From: Roseobacter litoralis Och 149
GTDB taxonomy: Bacteria > Pseudomonadota > Alphaproteobacteria > Rhodobacterales > Rhodobacteraceae
Direction: 5' to 3'
Length of the DNA: 64,000 nucleotides
Assembly: GCF_000154785.2 (NCBI RefSeq)
Contig: NC_015730.1
Location: 1,674,001-1,738,000 of the forward strand
Within the stretch, counting starts at the first letter, position 1. Each line of letters opens with the position of its first letter. Below are positions 37,261 to 45,875 of the stretch, piece after piece. Under the pieces are notes generated by a model, which was not told the DNA's origin, made no database searches, and saw only the letters and a program-made list of their open reading frames with translations. The translations under genes and the position numbers were made by a program.

Positions 37261-38124
37261 TCAGGTTTTCACACGGGTTTCGGACCATATGTTTAAATAA
37301 TTGCCCGCAAAAATGACGGCGGCACCTGCGAACACCCAGACATCAATCGCTTCGTTGTATAGCAACATGCCGACGATCGCGATGGCAGGCAGGCGTATGA
37401 AATCGATGGGCACGACCACGGTTGCCGGTGCCAGCGCCAGCGCATTGGTCATGCAGAAATGTGCAAGCAAACCGGCCGCGCCAATCAGAATGACCAAAGG
37501 CAGAGCTTGCACAGAGGGCATGGCAATATCGCCGTCATACCCAGCGGCGATAATGCCGAAAATAAGCTGCATCGCGGTGAGGTAGAACAGAATGCAGGTG
37601 ATGCCTTGAGTGCGTGTCAGACGTTTGGTCAGCATGATCGAGAGCGCAAAGAAAATCGCGCAGGAAGCGGCGGCCACGACACCGCCGTTGATCCCTGCCA
37701 TATCGGGACGGGCCACAATCAAAATGCCGATAAATCCCATGACGGCCGCCACAGCCCGCATGAGGGTGAGCTTTTCGCCGAGGATCAACGGGGACAAAAC
37801 GATAACCCACAGGGGTGAGGTGAACTCCAGCGCAAAGACCTGTGCAAGCGGAATAACCGTGACCGCGTAAAACCACAGGTTCTGACCCGTGAAATGTGCG
37901 AGGTTACGCGCTAAATGCAGCCGCATATTGCCCGTGTTCACTTGATTTAGCGTGCCCGCCCATGCGGCGATGATCAGCACGATGATCACCCCGAAAAGGC
38001 TGCGGAACATCATGATTTCAAAGGTATCAAGCTCGCTCGCGACTTCGCGTCCAGCCACGGCCATCGTGGAAAAGGACGCGATGGATCCAAACATCCATAG
38101 CATGGCTTTCAGTGTCGCGCTCAT
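37261..38124 (-). CDS. EamA-type DMT exporter
   Basis: 287 residues with two EamA repeats and about ten helices (MLWMFGSIASFSTMAVAG, and later VVAAASCAIFFALSIMLT..). Not close in sequence to the EamA gene at 34981. Substrate unknown. It lies at the edge of a gene-poor stretch with relics. Confidence 0.88.
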   Translation of the reverse strand: MSATLKAMLWMFGSIASFSTMAVAGREVASELDTFEIMMFRSLFGVIIVLIIAAWAGTLNQVNTGNMRLHLARNLAHFTGQNLWFYAVTVIPLAQVFALEFTSPLWVIVLSPLILGEKLTLMRAVAAVMGFIGILIVARPDMAGINGGVVAAASCAIFFALSIMLTKRLTRTQGITCILFYLTAMQLIFGIIAAGYDGDIAMPSVQALPLVILIGAAGLLAHFCMTNALALAPATVVVPIDFIRLPAIAIVGMLLYNEAIDVWVFAGAAVIFAGNYLNIWSETRVKT

Positions 38125-38533
38125 ACCGGCACAACCGAAGCCACCGCGTCCGCTCCTTGTGCTGCTATTTCCACTCGGGTCCCAATGCGTTTTTCAAGAT
38201 TTTGATATTGATCGACAAGTATTTTCCATTCGCACTAACCGTCAAAGAGCCTGTCAAACCGGGCAGCTTATGAATTCATTGGATTTTTCGTCCTGGTCTC
38301 GTGCACCCTACGTTCGGGAGCTATCGGTAGGCAACACGAATAATCGAGTCGAGAGAATGGAATGCAGGATGAACTGACGTTGCCCGCAAAACAAATGGCG
38401 AAGGGCAATTTGTTTGGAGGAAAACAATACGCGAACTGCCATGCGGCTTTCATGTAACAAGAGCGATCATCCCCTGCCGATGCCGCGATCCGTTTTGCAG
38501 GTCTCGCCGATCTGTCGTTCGAGGGCATCAGGG

Positions 38534-38947
38534 CTACGCACCTTGCCGATGGGGGAGCGGACAGGTGAGGGGGCGGATGGTCAGGATCAACACCAGGCTG
38601 AGCCACAGAAGGGTGCCAGTCAAACATCGCTTACCATTACTGTGTGTGTCTCGAAAGATTTGCGCCCCCTCGGTGTGAGGCAAGCGTAGCGCCCAGATCA
38701 CCTGCAGGCGCTGCCATATCCGTTCCCGGCGGCCCTCAGGTTCGAGAACGGCGTGATCCTTGTGCAACGCCCTTATGAATTCAATGACTGCGAATACCCG
38801 CATAGCGGAAAGCGGCAGTGCCGCTACGATTTTTGTGGCTTGCAACGTTCTTAGACCACTGGTCACCACACACAGGATCGCGCTCCAAAAAGATTCGAAC
38901 TCTTCAGGTGGAATTTCATCCCCCATCGACAGGATGGTGCATACCAT
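38534..38947 (-). pseudogene. BCCT transporter C-terminal relic
   Basis: The minus strand encodes GDEIPPEEFESFWSAI, then SGLRTLQATKIVAALPLSA, then a basic tail. This matches the last two helices of betaine/choline/carnitine transporters (G-G-L-x-x-L-Q-x-A-x-I-x-x-A-L-P-F). Only the end of such a gene is present, with no start in frame and no upstream helices. It lies next to the dehydrogenase relic, so the pair looks like decayed betaine catabolism. Confidence 0.55.
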
Positions 38948-38949
38948 TT

Positions 38950-39235
38950 GGCAAACAGATCGGCTCGTGCCCGGAGGCGTCGGCTGTGATTGTCCAAGTT
39001 TTCAACATGACCATTTGCTCACGCATGGGCGTATCAGCGATACCCTGTAAGGCCTCTTTATTGAGGAAGCCCATATTGGCTTTGACCAGCCTGTCGAGGC
39101 CGCTTTCGTGTCGCCAGTATTCAGGGCTGTATTCGCGGCCTCAGATTCCGTACCCTTTTGCGACCCGCGGCGAACCGAGGTGGCGACTGCCGACCGGGCG
39201 CGCCCCAAAGTTGCGAAATTCAGCGATCAGCGCCC
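38950..39235 (-). pseudogene. Dimethylglycine/sarcosine dehydrogenase relic
   Basis: Read on the minus strand, KGYGI-stop-GREYSPEYWRHESGLDR continues into LVKANMGFLNKEALQG and ends ASGHEPI, in the pattern of the GcvT-like C-terminal domain of dimethylglycine/sarcosine dehydrogenases (KGY-G-x-W-G-x-E-Y-S-P-E-Y-W; F-L-G-K-E-A). A TGA stands where TGG (Trp) is expected. The frame runs out before the domain ends and is joined to the BCCT relic. Upstream domains are absent. Confidence 0.6.
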
Positions 39236-39383
39236 GATCAAGCGCTACCTGATCGGCCTGTGTGAAATGCAGTTCTCAACCCAGACCACCGATAAAGCTG
39301 ACGCGGATTGCGATGGTGGCGATCTACGGGCTAGCGAAAACGAACGGCGGGGGACACTGGCGCGTTTTCCTTACGTCGCGAGA

Positions 39384-39974
39384 TTACCGTGTGTCGCGGC
39401 AGAGTTCCATGGCGACCTGCTCATGTAGGAGCTTCTTGACAAGCTCTTTTGTCAGGGGCGTACCGTCCAGCGCCAGCATTCCCATAAGGCCGTCGATAAG
39501 CGCTGAAACGCGCCATGCGGCGTTTTCCGGAGTTTCGCACGTTCCAAGCCCTGCATCGACGGACTGGCGGATGAGCTTTGTGATCGTTTCATGCCATTGC
39601 ACATGCCCTTCCTGCACGATGCTTGCGAGTTCGGGGTCCCGTCGCGCTTCCTCGATGGCATCAAGCCATAGCCGCCAGAACCGGAACTCAGGATCTGCGA
39701 TCATCCAGTCAATGAAACGCTCCAACATGTTGTCCGATGCGGAGTCTGACAGAGCGTGTTTCAATGCTTCTATTTCCTTGGTGATGAAGGTTTTTACGAC
39801 CTCGGCACGCAAATCTCCCCAAGAGCGGAAATAATGGTGAAGCAGGCCCGAGCCGACCCCGAGCTTGCGCGTCACATCTCGCGTCGCGGTTCCGGCCAGC
39901 CCTTTTTCGAGAATAACTGTATAGGCACTTTCAACGATTTGTGCGCGACGTTCTTCACCTGACAAACGCTTCAT
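39384..39974 (-). CDS. TetR family regulator divergent from FAD enzyme
   Basis: About 196 residues starting MKRLSGEERRAQIVESA; the start at 39974 has a very G-rich ribosome site. DNA-binding motif ATRDVTRKLGVGSGLLHHYF, with a TetR ligand-binding C-terminal domain. It is divergent from the FAD gene at 40055, and the interval holds two adjacent palindromes, the likely operators. The ligand is unknown. Confidence 0.9.
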   Translation of the reverse strand: MKRLSGEERRAQIVESAYTVILEKGLAGTATRDVTRKLGVGSGLLHHYFRSWGDLRAEVVKTFITKEIEALKHALSDSASDNMLERFIDWMIADPEFRFWRLWLDAIEEARRDPELASIVQEGHVQWHETITKLIRQSVDAGLGTCETPENAAWRVSALIDGLMGMLALDGTPLTKELVKKLLHEQVAMELCRDTR

Positions 39975-40005
39975 GTTGCCCCCCCCCTTGACACCATTAA
40001 CGAAT

Positions 40006-40037
40006 TTGAGCAAATGCTCAACTGAGCGATTGCTCAG
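40006..40037. promoter_or_regulatory. Tandem palindromic operators of the TetR regulator
   Basis: TTGAGCAAATGCTCAA (40006-40021) and CTGAGCGATTGCTCAG (40022-40037) lie side by side, centres 16 bp apart, between the divergent starts. TetR dimers bind such 14-16-bp inverted repeats. An exact TTGAGCANNTGCTCAA match occurs at 47426-47441. Confidence 0.7.
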
Positions 40038-40054
40038 CTCTGAGTGGGTCAAAT

Positions 40055-41464
40055 ATGGTCGAAGATGTCAAGGTTTTGATCGTCGGGGCGGGGGCTGCTG
40101 ATCTTGCCGCCGCTGCTGCACTTGAACCCTCTGGTGTGTCGTGTCTCGTGCTTGAAGCGCAATCCCGCATCGGCGGGCGCGTTCACAGCGTGGCGTATGC
40201 CGGTCAGGTTCCCTTCGAACGAGGTGCTCAAATGATCAATGGGGACATGACGGCGGTGCGGGAGCTGTCCGCGCAAGAAAAACTGCATGTGTCTCCGGTT
40301 TCGTCCACGGGGTGCGACCTGTGCTGCGTCGGCGGGGACGTTCTCCCGCGCACCGACCTTGTGTCGGCAGAAGACTTAGAAAACCTGATAAACGATGCGA
40401 TCCGCTCATGGGCATCCCCGCCGGAAATCGTACGCTCTCTCGGCTCGCTTTACAGGTGGTGGAAAAGCCCGAGGGAGGATGTGGGAGAGTTGCGGCGTGG
40501 TCTGGCATTGGCGGCGACCCGGATTAAGCCACCAAAGGACAGTCTTGGGGCCGCTATCCAGCGGCTTCTGCTGTGTCCCGAAGATGAAGCAATCGCACGC
40601 ACGATGCTTGCAGAGCAGTATGGCGCTGATCCTGATGCGATGAGCACGTTGGCCGTCAAAACGGGCCTTGCGGCCTATGCCTCAGAACGCGGGGACGCAG
40701 AGTTCCAATTTCCAGCCGGCATGTCACGGATCGTCGAGGCGCTCGCGTCAAAACTGTCATGCCAGCCGGTTTTGAACATGCCGGTTTCCCGTGTCTCTTG
40801 CGCGCCGGAGGGGCTGGAGATTGCTGCCAAGGGTAAAACCTATCATGCATCGCAGGCGATTGTCGCCGTGCCACCAACCGTCGCGCGCAAAATTCATATC
40901 GACGTGCCTGATCACGCAGCGCTTGATCGACTTTTATCTGCCTTCTCAGCGGGCGACATGATCAAGACGAGGCTGGTCTATGATCGCCCTTTTTGGCGGC
41001 ATAAGGGGTATAGCGGTGCAATTACATTTGCGTCGCCAGCGGGCTTGGCAGTGCGCGACACCAGCTATGATACCGGGGGCAACCCTCAACTGACCGCCTT
41101 TTTGGGGGGGCCGGTCGCGCGCAAGCGTGCCAATTTATCCAAAGATCATCGACAGGCTCTGCTTTTGGGCGATATTGCGCGGGTGTTGGGCGATCCTGCA
41201 GGCCACCCGGTCGATGTGGATGAAGCAATATGGGTGGACCATCCATGGAGTGGGGGTGGCTACAACGCCCATGTGGGGCATGACCAACCGCCTGACACCG
41301 TTCCGCGTTTGGCGCAATGGCAAGGGTTCGTTCAGTTTGCCGGGGCCGAGTTGGATGACATCTTTGCAGGGTATGTTGAGGGGGCAATTCGGAGTGGTTG
41401 CCGCGTCGCTGCACGAATCGTCCGCGCGTTGAAAATGCAGGGGGAGCAATATGCAATCCGATGA
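40055..41464 (+). CDS. FAD-dependent amine oxidase-like protein
   Basis: A 469-residue flavoprotein of the amine oxidase/phytoene-desaturase type. N-terminal ADP-binding VLIVGAGAADLAAAAAL, followed by the acidic LVLEAQSRIGGRVHSV; FAD-contacting C-terminus with FVQFAGAELDDIFAGYVEGAI. The third glycine of GxGxxG is replaced by Asp, unusual. It overlaps the next hydrolase gene by 14 bp. Substrate unknown. Confidence 0.85.
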   Translation: MVEDVKVLIVGAGAADLAAAAALEPSGVSCLVLEAQSRIGGRVHSVAYAGQVPFERGAQMINGDMTAVRELSAQEKLHVSPVSSTGCDLCCVGGDVLPRTDLVSAEDLENLINDAIRSWASPPEIVRSLGSLYRWWKSPREDVGELRRGLALAATRIKPPKDSLGAAIQRLLLCPEDEAIARTMLAEQYGADPDAMSTLAVKTGLAAYASERGDAEFQFPAGMSRIVEALASKLSCQPVLNMPVSRVSCAPEGLEIAAKGKTYHASQAIVAVPPTVARKIHIDVPDHAALDRLLSAFSAGDMIKTRLVYDRPFWRHKGYSGAITFASPAGLAVRDTSYDTGGNPQLTAFLGGPVARKRANLSKDHRQALLLGDIARVLGDPAGHPVDVDEAIWVDHPWSGGGYNAHVGHDQPPDTVPRLAQWQGFVQFAGAELDDIFAGYVEGAIRSGCRVAARIVRALKMQGEQYAIR

Positions 41465-42200
41465 ATGCCGCGTATTGCGGAGGGCCAAAAGCCTGTGGAT
41501 TCATGGGGCAGGGCTATCGGGCCAGACGTGGCAGCCGCTGACCGCCGATCTTCCACAATCGGTGACGCCTGATCTGCCGGGACACGGCACTGCGCATGCG
41601 GCACTGCCGCCCACGGTTGAAAGCTTCGCCGAAAGGCTGCGTCCGTTGCTGAAAGACGATATGGTTTTGGTCGGTCATTCGCTCGGCGGTATGGTCGCTC
41701 TTGAATTGGCGGTGCGAAGCCCGGTCCGGTTGCGCGGGCTCATCCTGGTCGAAGCGGTCTCGACAGTGCGCGACCGTTGGATCGGACGCGTTGCCCCGCC
41801 TGTTGCGCGCCCCGTGCTGAAGTATCTGCCGAGGTTTTTGCTGGAGCGCATGGCAGGTGCCGGGCAATCGCGCCCTGCCATTAAAGAAACGCGTCGCTGG
41901 CTTTCACGAATGAAGCGTGACCAGATCGTAGCCGCCTTTGATGCCGCCCGGTTTTATGATGGAAGACGTCATCTGGCCAAGGTGACAACGCCAACACTGG
42001 TCATCGTCGGAACAGAAAACACGGCAACGCACCGGGGTGCGCGCCTCATTGCAAATTCGCTCAAAGGTGCCGAATTCGAGACCCTTGACGGTGGGCACAT
42101 GCTGCACATCGACAATCCAGATGGTCTGCGCCGTACAATCGAGACGTTCCTTGCCCGCACTCGAAGCGGAACCCGCTCGAATGAGAAACACAAAAAATGA
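41451..42200 (+). CDS. Alpha/beta hydrolase
   Basis: A 249-residue hydrolase. Oxyanion region WIHGAGLSG, nucleophile Ser in LVGHSLGGMVAL, Asp in VGTENTATHRG region and His in LDGGHMLHIDNPD. Overlaps the FAD enzyme gene by 14 bp, so the two are one operon under the TetR operators. Reaction unknown; such pairs can act in cleavage of a small ester or lactone. Confidence 0.88.
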   Translation: MQSDECRVLRRAKSLWIHGAGLSGQTWQPLTADLPQSVTPDLPGHGTAHAALPPTVESFAERLRPLLKDDMVLVGHSLGGMVALELAVRSPVRLRGLILVEAVSTVRDRWIGRVAPPVARPVLKYLPRFLLERMAGAGQSRPAIKETRRWLSRMKRDQIVAAFDAARFYDGRRHLAKVTTPTLVIVGTENTATHRGARLIANSLKGAEFETLDGGHMLHIDNPDGLRRTIETFLARTRSGTRSNEKHKK

Positions 42201-42210
42201 AAGGCTTCCC

Positions 42211-42294
42211 ATGAAGAGAAAAGAACGCTCCTTCTTTGCTATTTTAGTTGCCATCGCGGTCGCTGTATTCGTCGCGATCACGCAAAGCGATTGA
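42211..42294 (+). CDS. 27-residue putative membrane peptide
   Basis: MKRKERSFFAILVAIAVAVFV, ending ITQSD: basic N-terminus and one hydrophobic helix, start 10 bp after the hydrolase stop with AAGG 7-8 nt upstream. It could be a real small membrane protein or a leftover signal segment of a broken gene, since another frame continues with a soluble-looking sequence to 42430. Confidence 0.4.
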   Translation: MKRKERSFFAILVAIAVAVFVAITQSD

Positions 42295-42474
42295 GGACGC
42301 AGCCAACGCCCGGACGCGGCAAGGTCCTGCCGGACTAAACGGTGTCTATGCGGCTTTGAGATCGGCGCGGGTTCTCGCAAACAAGCATGAATGGAAAAGC
42401 GCCGCGTTTACTAAACAGGTATCTTGTTAACCGAGCGGCACACCTGTCGCCCCCCCCAGAAATGGAAAAGAACC

Positions 42475-43179
42475 ATGAAACACTTACTTCGGCACAGACA
42501 TATCAGCGTTCGGCATTTAGCCGCAGTGGCTGCTTTAACACTATCGGCCCTCGCAGGGACCGCAGCCGCGCAAACCGTGCTGCGCGGACTGCCAGATCAT
42601 ATCAACCCCAGCGCCCGCTACATTATCTACGTTCACGGACGCATTATCGAGCACGAAGGTCCAAAGGCGGTGTCGGAACGGTTTGGTCCTTATGAATTCG
42701 CAGAGATCACGGAAGGCCTTTCGGCACGGGGCCATGTCGTGATTGCAGAACTGCGCGACCCCGGTGGGCTGGATTATGTCGGCACGATTGTAGGGCATGT
42801 CCAAGCCTTGCAAGATGCTGGCGTCCCAGAGGAAAGCATCACGGTGGTTGGCTTCAGCAAAGGTGGATACATGACCCTTCGCGCGGCCCGACAGCTGAAC
42901 GAGCCAGATGTCAACTACGCGATTCTCGCCGGTTGCATTGCCGAGGCCGTCTCAGGGGAAGATCTGTCTGGAGACGGTCTGGAGGGTCGCGTACTGTCGA
43001 TGGCCGATACTGCGGATGACCTTGGTTTCCCATGTTCCCCGTTGTTTGACCGCAACCCGCAGCTCGACAGCCCTCTATCGATGGTCTTCCACGAAGGTTC
43101 AGGCCACGGGCTGTTCTATGCCGCTGATCCCTTGTGGATGCGGCCGTTGCTCGACTGGATCGATGCCGGTTCTCCTTAA
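42475..43179 (+). CDS. Exported alpha/beta-hydrolase-type protein
   Basis: 234 residues. Signal peptide (HLAAVAALTLSALAGTAAAQ) then a compact hydrolase fold with nucleophile Ser in VVGFSKGGYMTLRAA and His in HEGSGHGLFY; Asp candidate in SPLFDRNP. The start at ATG 42475 follows GGAAAAG. Most likely periplasmic. Substrate unknown. It sits in the same plus-strand run as the FAD enzyme, 180 bp further on. Confidence 0.82.
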   Translation: MKHLLRHRHISVRHLAAVAALTLSALAGTAAAQTVLRGLPDHINPSARYIIYVHGRIIEHEGPKAVSERFGPYEFAEITEGLSARGHVVIAELRDPGGLDYVGTIVGHVQALQDAGVPEESITVVGFSKGGYMTLRAARQLNEPDVNYAILAGCIAEAVSGEDLSGDGLEGRVLSMADTADDLGFPCSPLFDRNPQLDSPLSMVFHEGSGHGLFYAADPLWMRPLLDWIDAGSP

Positions 43180-43232
43180 AGAGGCCAATGCGCATGGCCG
43201 TTGGCAGACCGGCTTTGAGAGTGGCTTTTAAT

Positions 43233-43254
43233 CCCAACAGAATGCGCTGTTGGG
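43233..43254 (+). terminator. Hairpin after the exported hydrolase
   Basis: CCCAACAG-AATGCG-CTGTTGGG is a perfect 8-bp stem followed by TCTATT, 54 bp after the hydrolase stop and 21 bp before the next start. A weak terminator or processing site. Confidence 0.5.
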
Positions 43255-43274
43255 TCTATTGACTGGAATGAAAG

Positions 43275-43904
43275 ATGAACAGAATTGCCAGATATCTGAC
43301 GCACCCGCAGGTCGTGATAGATCAAACCATCCCGATACCTGAATGGGGGCTGTCGCGGGTCGGTCGTGACCGAACCGAGCACCTTGCATGCGCCTGCCCT
43401 TGGCCGAACACGACGCATATCGTGACCAGCACTGAACGGAAGGCACTTGAGACTGCCGCATCCCTCGCCGCAGCGTGGGCCTGTCCTGTGGACGTAAGAC
43501 CGAACATGCATGAAAACGACCGGAGCGCGACCGGATTTCTTCCACCGACCGCGTTTGAGGCGGCGGCTGATTGCTTCTTTGCACGGCCAAATGAGAGCTT
43601 TCACGGCTGGGAGACGGCCAAGGATGCACAGGCGCGTATCCTGCGCGAGGTCATTGAGTTCCTGTGGCACCACAGCGGCCGAGATGTTCTGTTTGTCGGA
43701 CATGGTGGTGTGGGCACGCTGCTCTACTGTGCGTTGGCCAAACGTCCGATCGACCGAAGATACGATCAAGCGAACGGCGGCGGTTACTGGTTTTCCTTTG
43801 ACATCGACAGCCGACAGGTTCTCCATCACTGGCGGTCGATGGAGGCCGCTGCAGTGATGCGCAACGATACCCGATCGACACAAACACAGCGGCGGCACTC
43901 ATGA
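43275..43904 (+). CDS. Histidine phosphatase superfamily protein
   Basis: A 209-residue protein of the phosphoglycerate-mutase fold. The expected N-terminal RHG is replaced: RYLTHPQVVIDQ occupies its place, so the phospho-accepting His would be that of THP. Other superfamily features are present: STERKALETAASLA, ENDRSATGFLPP and DVLFVGHGGVGTLL. Start ATG 43275 with GGAATGAAAG upstream. Function unknown. This THP-type variant is, to my knowledge, a family of its own. Confidence 0.8.
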   Translation: MNRIARYLTHPQVVIDQTIPIPEWGLSRVGRDRTEHLACACPWPNTTHIVTSTERKALETAASLAAAWACPVDVRPNMHENDRSATGFLPPTAFEAAADCFFARPNESFHGWETAKDAQARILREVIEFLWHHSGRDVLFVGHGGVGTLLYCALAKRPIDRRYDQANGGGYWFSFDIDSRQVLHHWRSMEAAAVMRNDTRSTQTQRRHS

Positions 43905-44585
43905 CACACCAACCGCATTCAGGCGGGTAGCTGTTATGGTTGACTAGATTACCCCCGGCACCGATATACTGGAGAGAGCAGGTGCGTTCTGTGACAGGCC
44001 GGAGGCGCAGTTCGGAGCAGAACGCTCCTGAACACTCGACTGCACGATCGCTTGGCGCAAATATCCAACAAAGCCGATGCTGTCTGTCACCACGTCAACC
44101 GACGGCAATGCCGCAGCACCTCGAAACGGCGGAATGGGGGCGTGGATCTGCAGAAACCCGCACTAATTGTGCGCAGTTTCGTAGACCTCGGCGCCGAAAG
44201 AACCGGCTTGGCCGAGGCGTTCGGCAGCCAGTTTTTCGGCGGAGCTTTGCGAGATTTTGACGGTAACAAGACCAGCGTTTGCGTCATACCGCAAAGCATT
44301 TCCACCCTTGCCTCAGATGAGCCGAATACAGCATAAATACCGGCGAATGCAGGCGGCAAGCAAAGCGTCACGAGATCAAAGCAATCGGAACGGCAACACG
44401 TATGAAGCTGTCGCTGCGGACGACGGGGCGGGCAGGAAAACCTTCGCTGCATCAGGTTCACTTGTTGGTTCGGCATCCAATCCTCCAAATTCCATTGAGG
44501 TCGCTGAGCGAACGCTTGAAGCGGAAGAGGGGCGGCGAGAAGCCATGGGCCGCCAAAATCAATCTCGATAAGGAAATAGGCAAGA
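43905..44585. other. Gene-poor 680-bp stretch with coding-like relic
   Basis: No convincing intact gene is seen. On the minus strand, 44163-44302 reads as a well-formed protein end (GNALRYDANAGLVTVKISQS, continuing LAAERLGQAGSFGAEVYETAHN) closed by TAG, with no start in frame because a TGA precedes it. It is probably a relic of a larger gene whose identity I do not recognise. Nothing else is supported. Confidence 0.4.
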
Positions 44586-45410
44586 ATGTGTGCAACACAG
44601 AGTTCCTCAAGCGCCTTAATGCATCAGGATGAAGTCCTTTTGGTCCACGGACTGGGATGTCAGGGCACTGTTTGGGACCCGCTACGAGCCTACCTCGACG
44701 CGCGAGGGATGATATGTCACGCGCCGACCTTACTCAAAGCGCATCGGCCAAAGCGTCTGTCCGAGTTGAAAGCGCCTGCAAAGGGATTGGACGAATTCGT
44801 CTCGGAGGTCCGCTCATTATGCCGGGCGTCAACGTCGCGGACAGGCCGACCTCCTGTCGTAATTGGTCACTCCATGGGGGGGCTCATTGCGCAGATCGTG
44901 GCAGCGGAGGGTCTTTGCACAAAGGCAGTGTTCCTCGCCCCGGCACCGCCCAAGGCGATACCGAACCGATCACCTTGGATGCTTTGGTGTTTCGCAAATG
45001 TACTTTTTTCCGGAGACACAGCGCGGTTTCACAAAGCTTGGCGTCGTGGTGCGAGGGATGTGCTTCTCTACCCGCTTTCGAAACGTCGGCAAGATCGAGC
45101 ATTGCGTGACATGGTTTACGAGCCCGGGCAGCTCTTTGCTGATATGACCAAGGGCATCGACATCGCGCCAGATAGCCTGCGCATCCCAACGCTGACCGTT
45201 GCTGCCGGTCGGGACCGCGCGGTGCCTGCGACGGTCGTGCGGCGGATTGCGGAGTACTATTCGGTGTCGCCCGTGCCTTCTACGTTTCGGATGTATCCAC
45301 GAAGTGGCCATTGGCTCCTTGACGATCCGCACAGTGCGGAGCTGTACGGAGATCTGGCGGATTGGATAGAAGCTTCCAGTGCCACGGTGCCGAGTACTGT
45401 TTCGCTGTGA
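44586..45410 (+). CDS. Alpha/beta hydrolase
   Basis: A 274-residue hydrolase with LLVHGLGCQGTVWDPL, nucleophile Ser in VIGHSMGGLIAQIVA, Asp in AAGRDRAVPA and His in PRSGHWLLDDP. ATG 44586 follows GGAAATAGG. Low similarity to the hydrolase at 41451, so not a recent duplication. Substrate unknown. Confidence 0.85.
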   Translation: MCATQSSSSALMHQDEVLLVHGLGCQGTVWDPLRAYLDARGMICHAPTLLKAHRPKRLSELKAPAKGLDEFVSEVRSLCRASTSRTGRPPVVIGHSMGGLIAQIVAAEGLCTKAVFLAPAPPKAIPNRSPWMLWCFANVLFSGDTARFHKAWRRGARDVLLYPLSKRRQDRALRDMVYEPGQLFADMTKGIDIAPDSLRIPTLTVAAGRDRAVPATVVRRIAEYYSVSPVPSTFRMYPRSGHWLLDDPHSAELYGDLADWIEASSATVPSTVSL

Positions 45411-45466
45411 CAAGATAATGCGGCATGTCCGGCCCGGCAGGCATGCCTGGGCCGGTTCACCCCAAT

Positions 45467-45629
45467 CACAAAAGTGCCGCCAGAACTTTTGACGAGATTG
45501 ACAGCAAGCGCCCGTCTAAACTCGGCTTACCGACCAATTGCGCACCCATTGGCAACCATTTGAGTCCCGCCCGATGGGAAGCGTGACCACAGGCCAGCCC
45601 AGCACTGTCACCGGCAGGGTTTTAAGCGT
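45467..45629 (-). pseudogene. Amidase C-terminal relic
   Basis: LPVTVLGWPVVTLPIGRDSNG, then after a 1-nt shift LPMGAQLVGKPSLDGR and LLSISSKVLAALL-stop. This is the C-terminal consensus of amidase-signature enzymes (LGWPALTLP..FDSNGLPMGAQLVG). The first part is in frame with the AraC gene, so the relic forms its tail. A deletion fused the two genes. Confidence 0.65.
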
Positions 45630-45863
45630 GATGTCAGTTATACGCGCTTGCATGTCATGCAGCAGGATTGCAGCGCGCTTTAACCGACGACTGCGAATGT
45701 AACCTGCCACAGTTTTGCCGGTGTAGGCTGCGAATTGCCGTTGGAAGTGATGATGCGTCATTCCGGCCTCACGCGCGAGGTCTGCGGTGCGCCAGGGTGC
45801 TGCAAGGTCCGCCTCAATCCTGTTACAGACCTGTGCGATGCGCGATGGTGCCGTCATGGTCAT
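45516..45863 (-). pseudogene. Truncated AraC-family regulator fused to amidase relic
   Basis: 115 residues; the N-terminal 78 are the first helix-turn-helix of an AraC/XylS DNA-binding domain (RTADLAREAGMTHHHFQRQFAAY and YIRSRRLKRAAILLHD). The second helix-turn-helix, expected after ARITDI, is absent and is replaced by amidase sequence. With half its DNA-binding domain missing it is unlikely to work. It lies 12 bp after the CatB-like gene. Confidence 0.65.
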
Positions 45864-45875
45864 TGGATACTGCCT

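Noticed and set aside
45426..45456. GC-rich near-palindrome after the hydrolase at 44586
   Set aside because: Could be a terminator, but the stem has a bulge and no T-run follows, so not listed.
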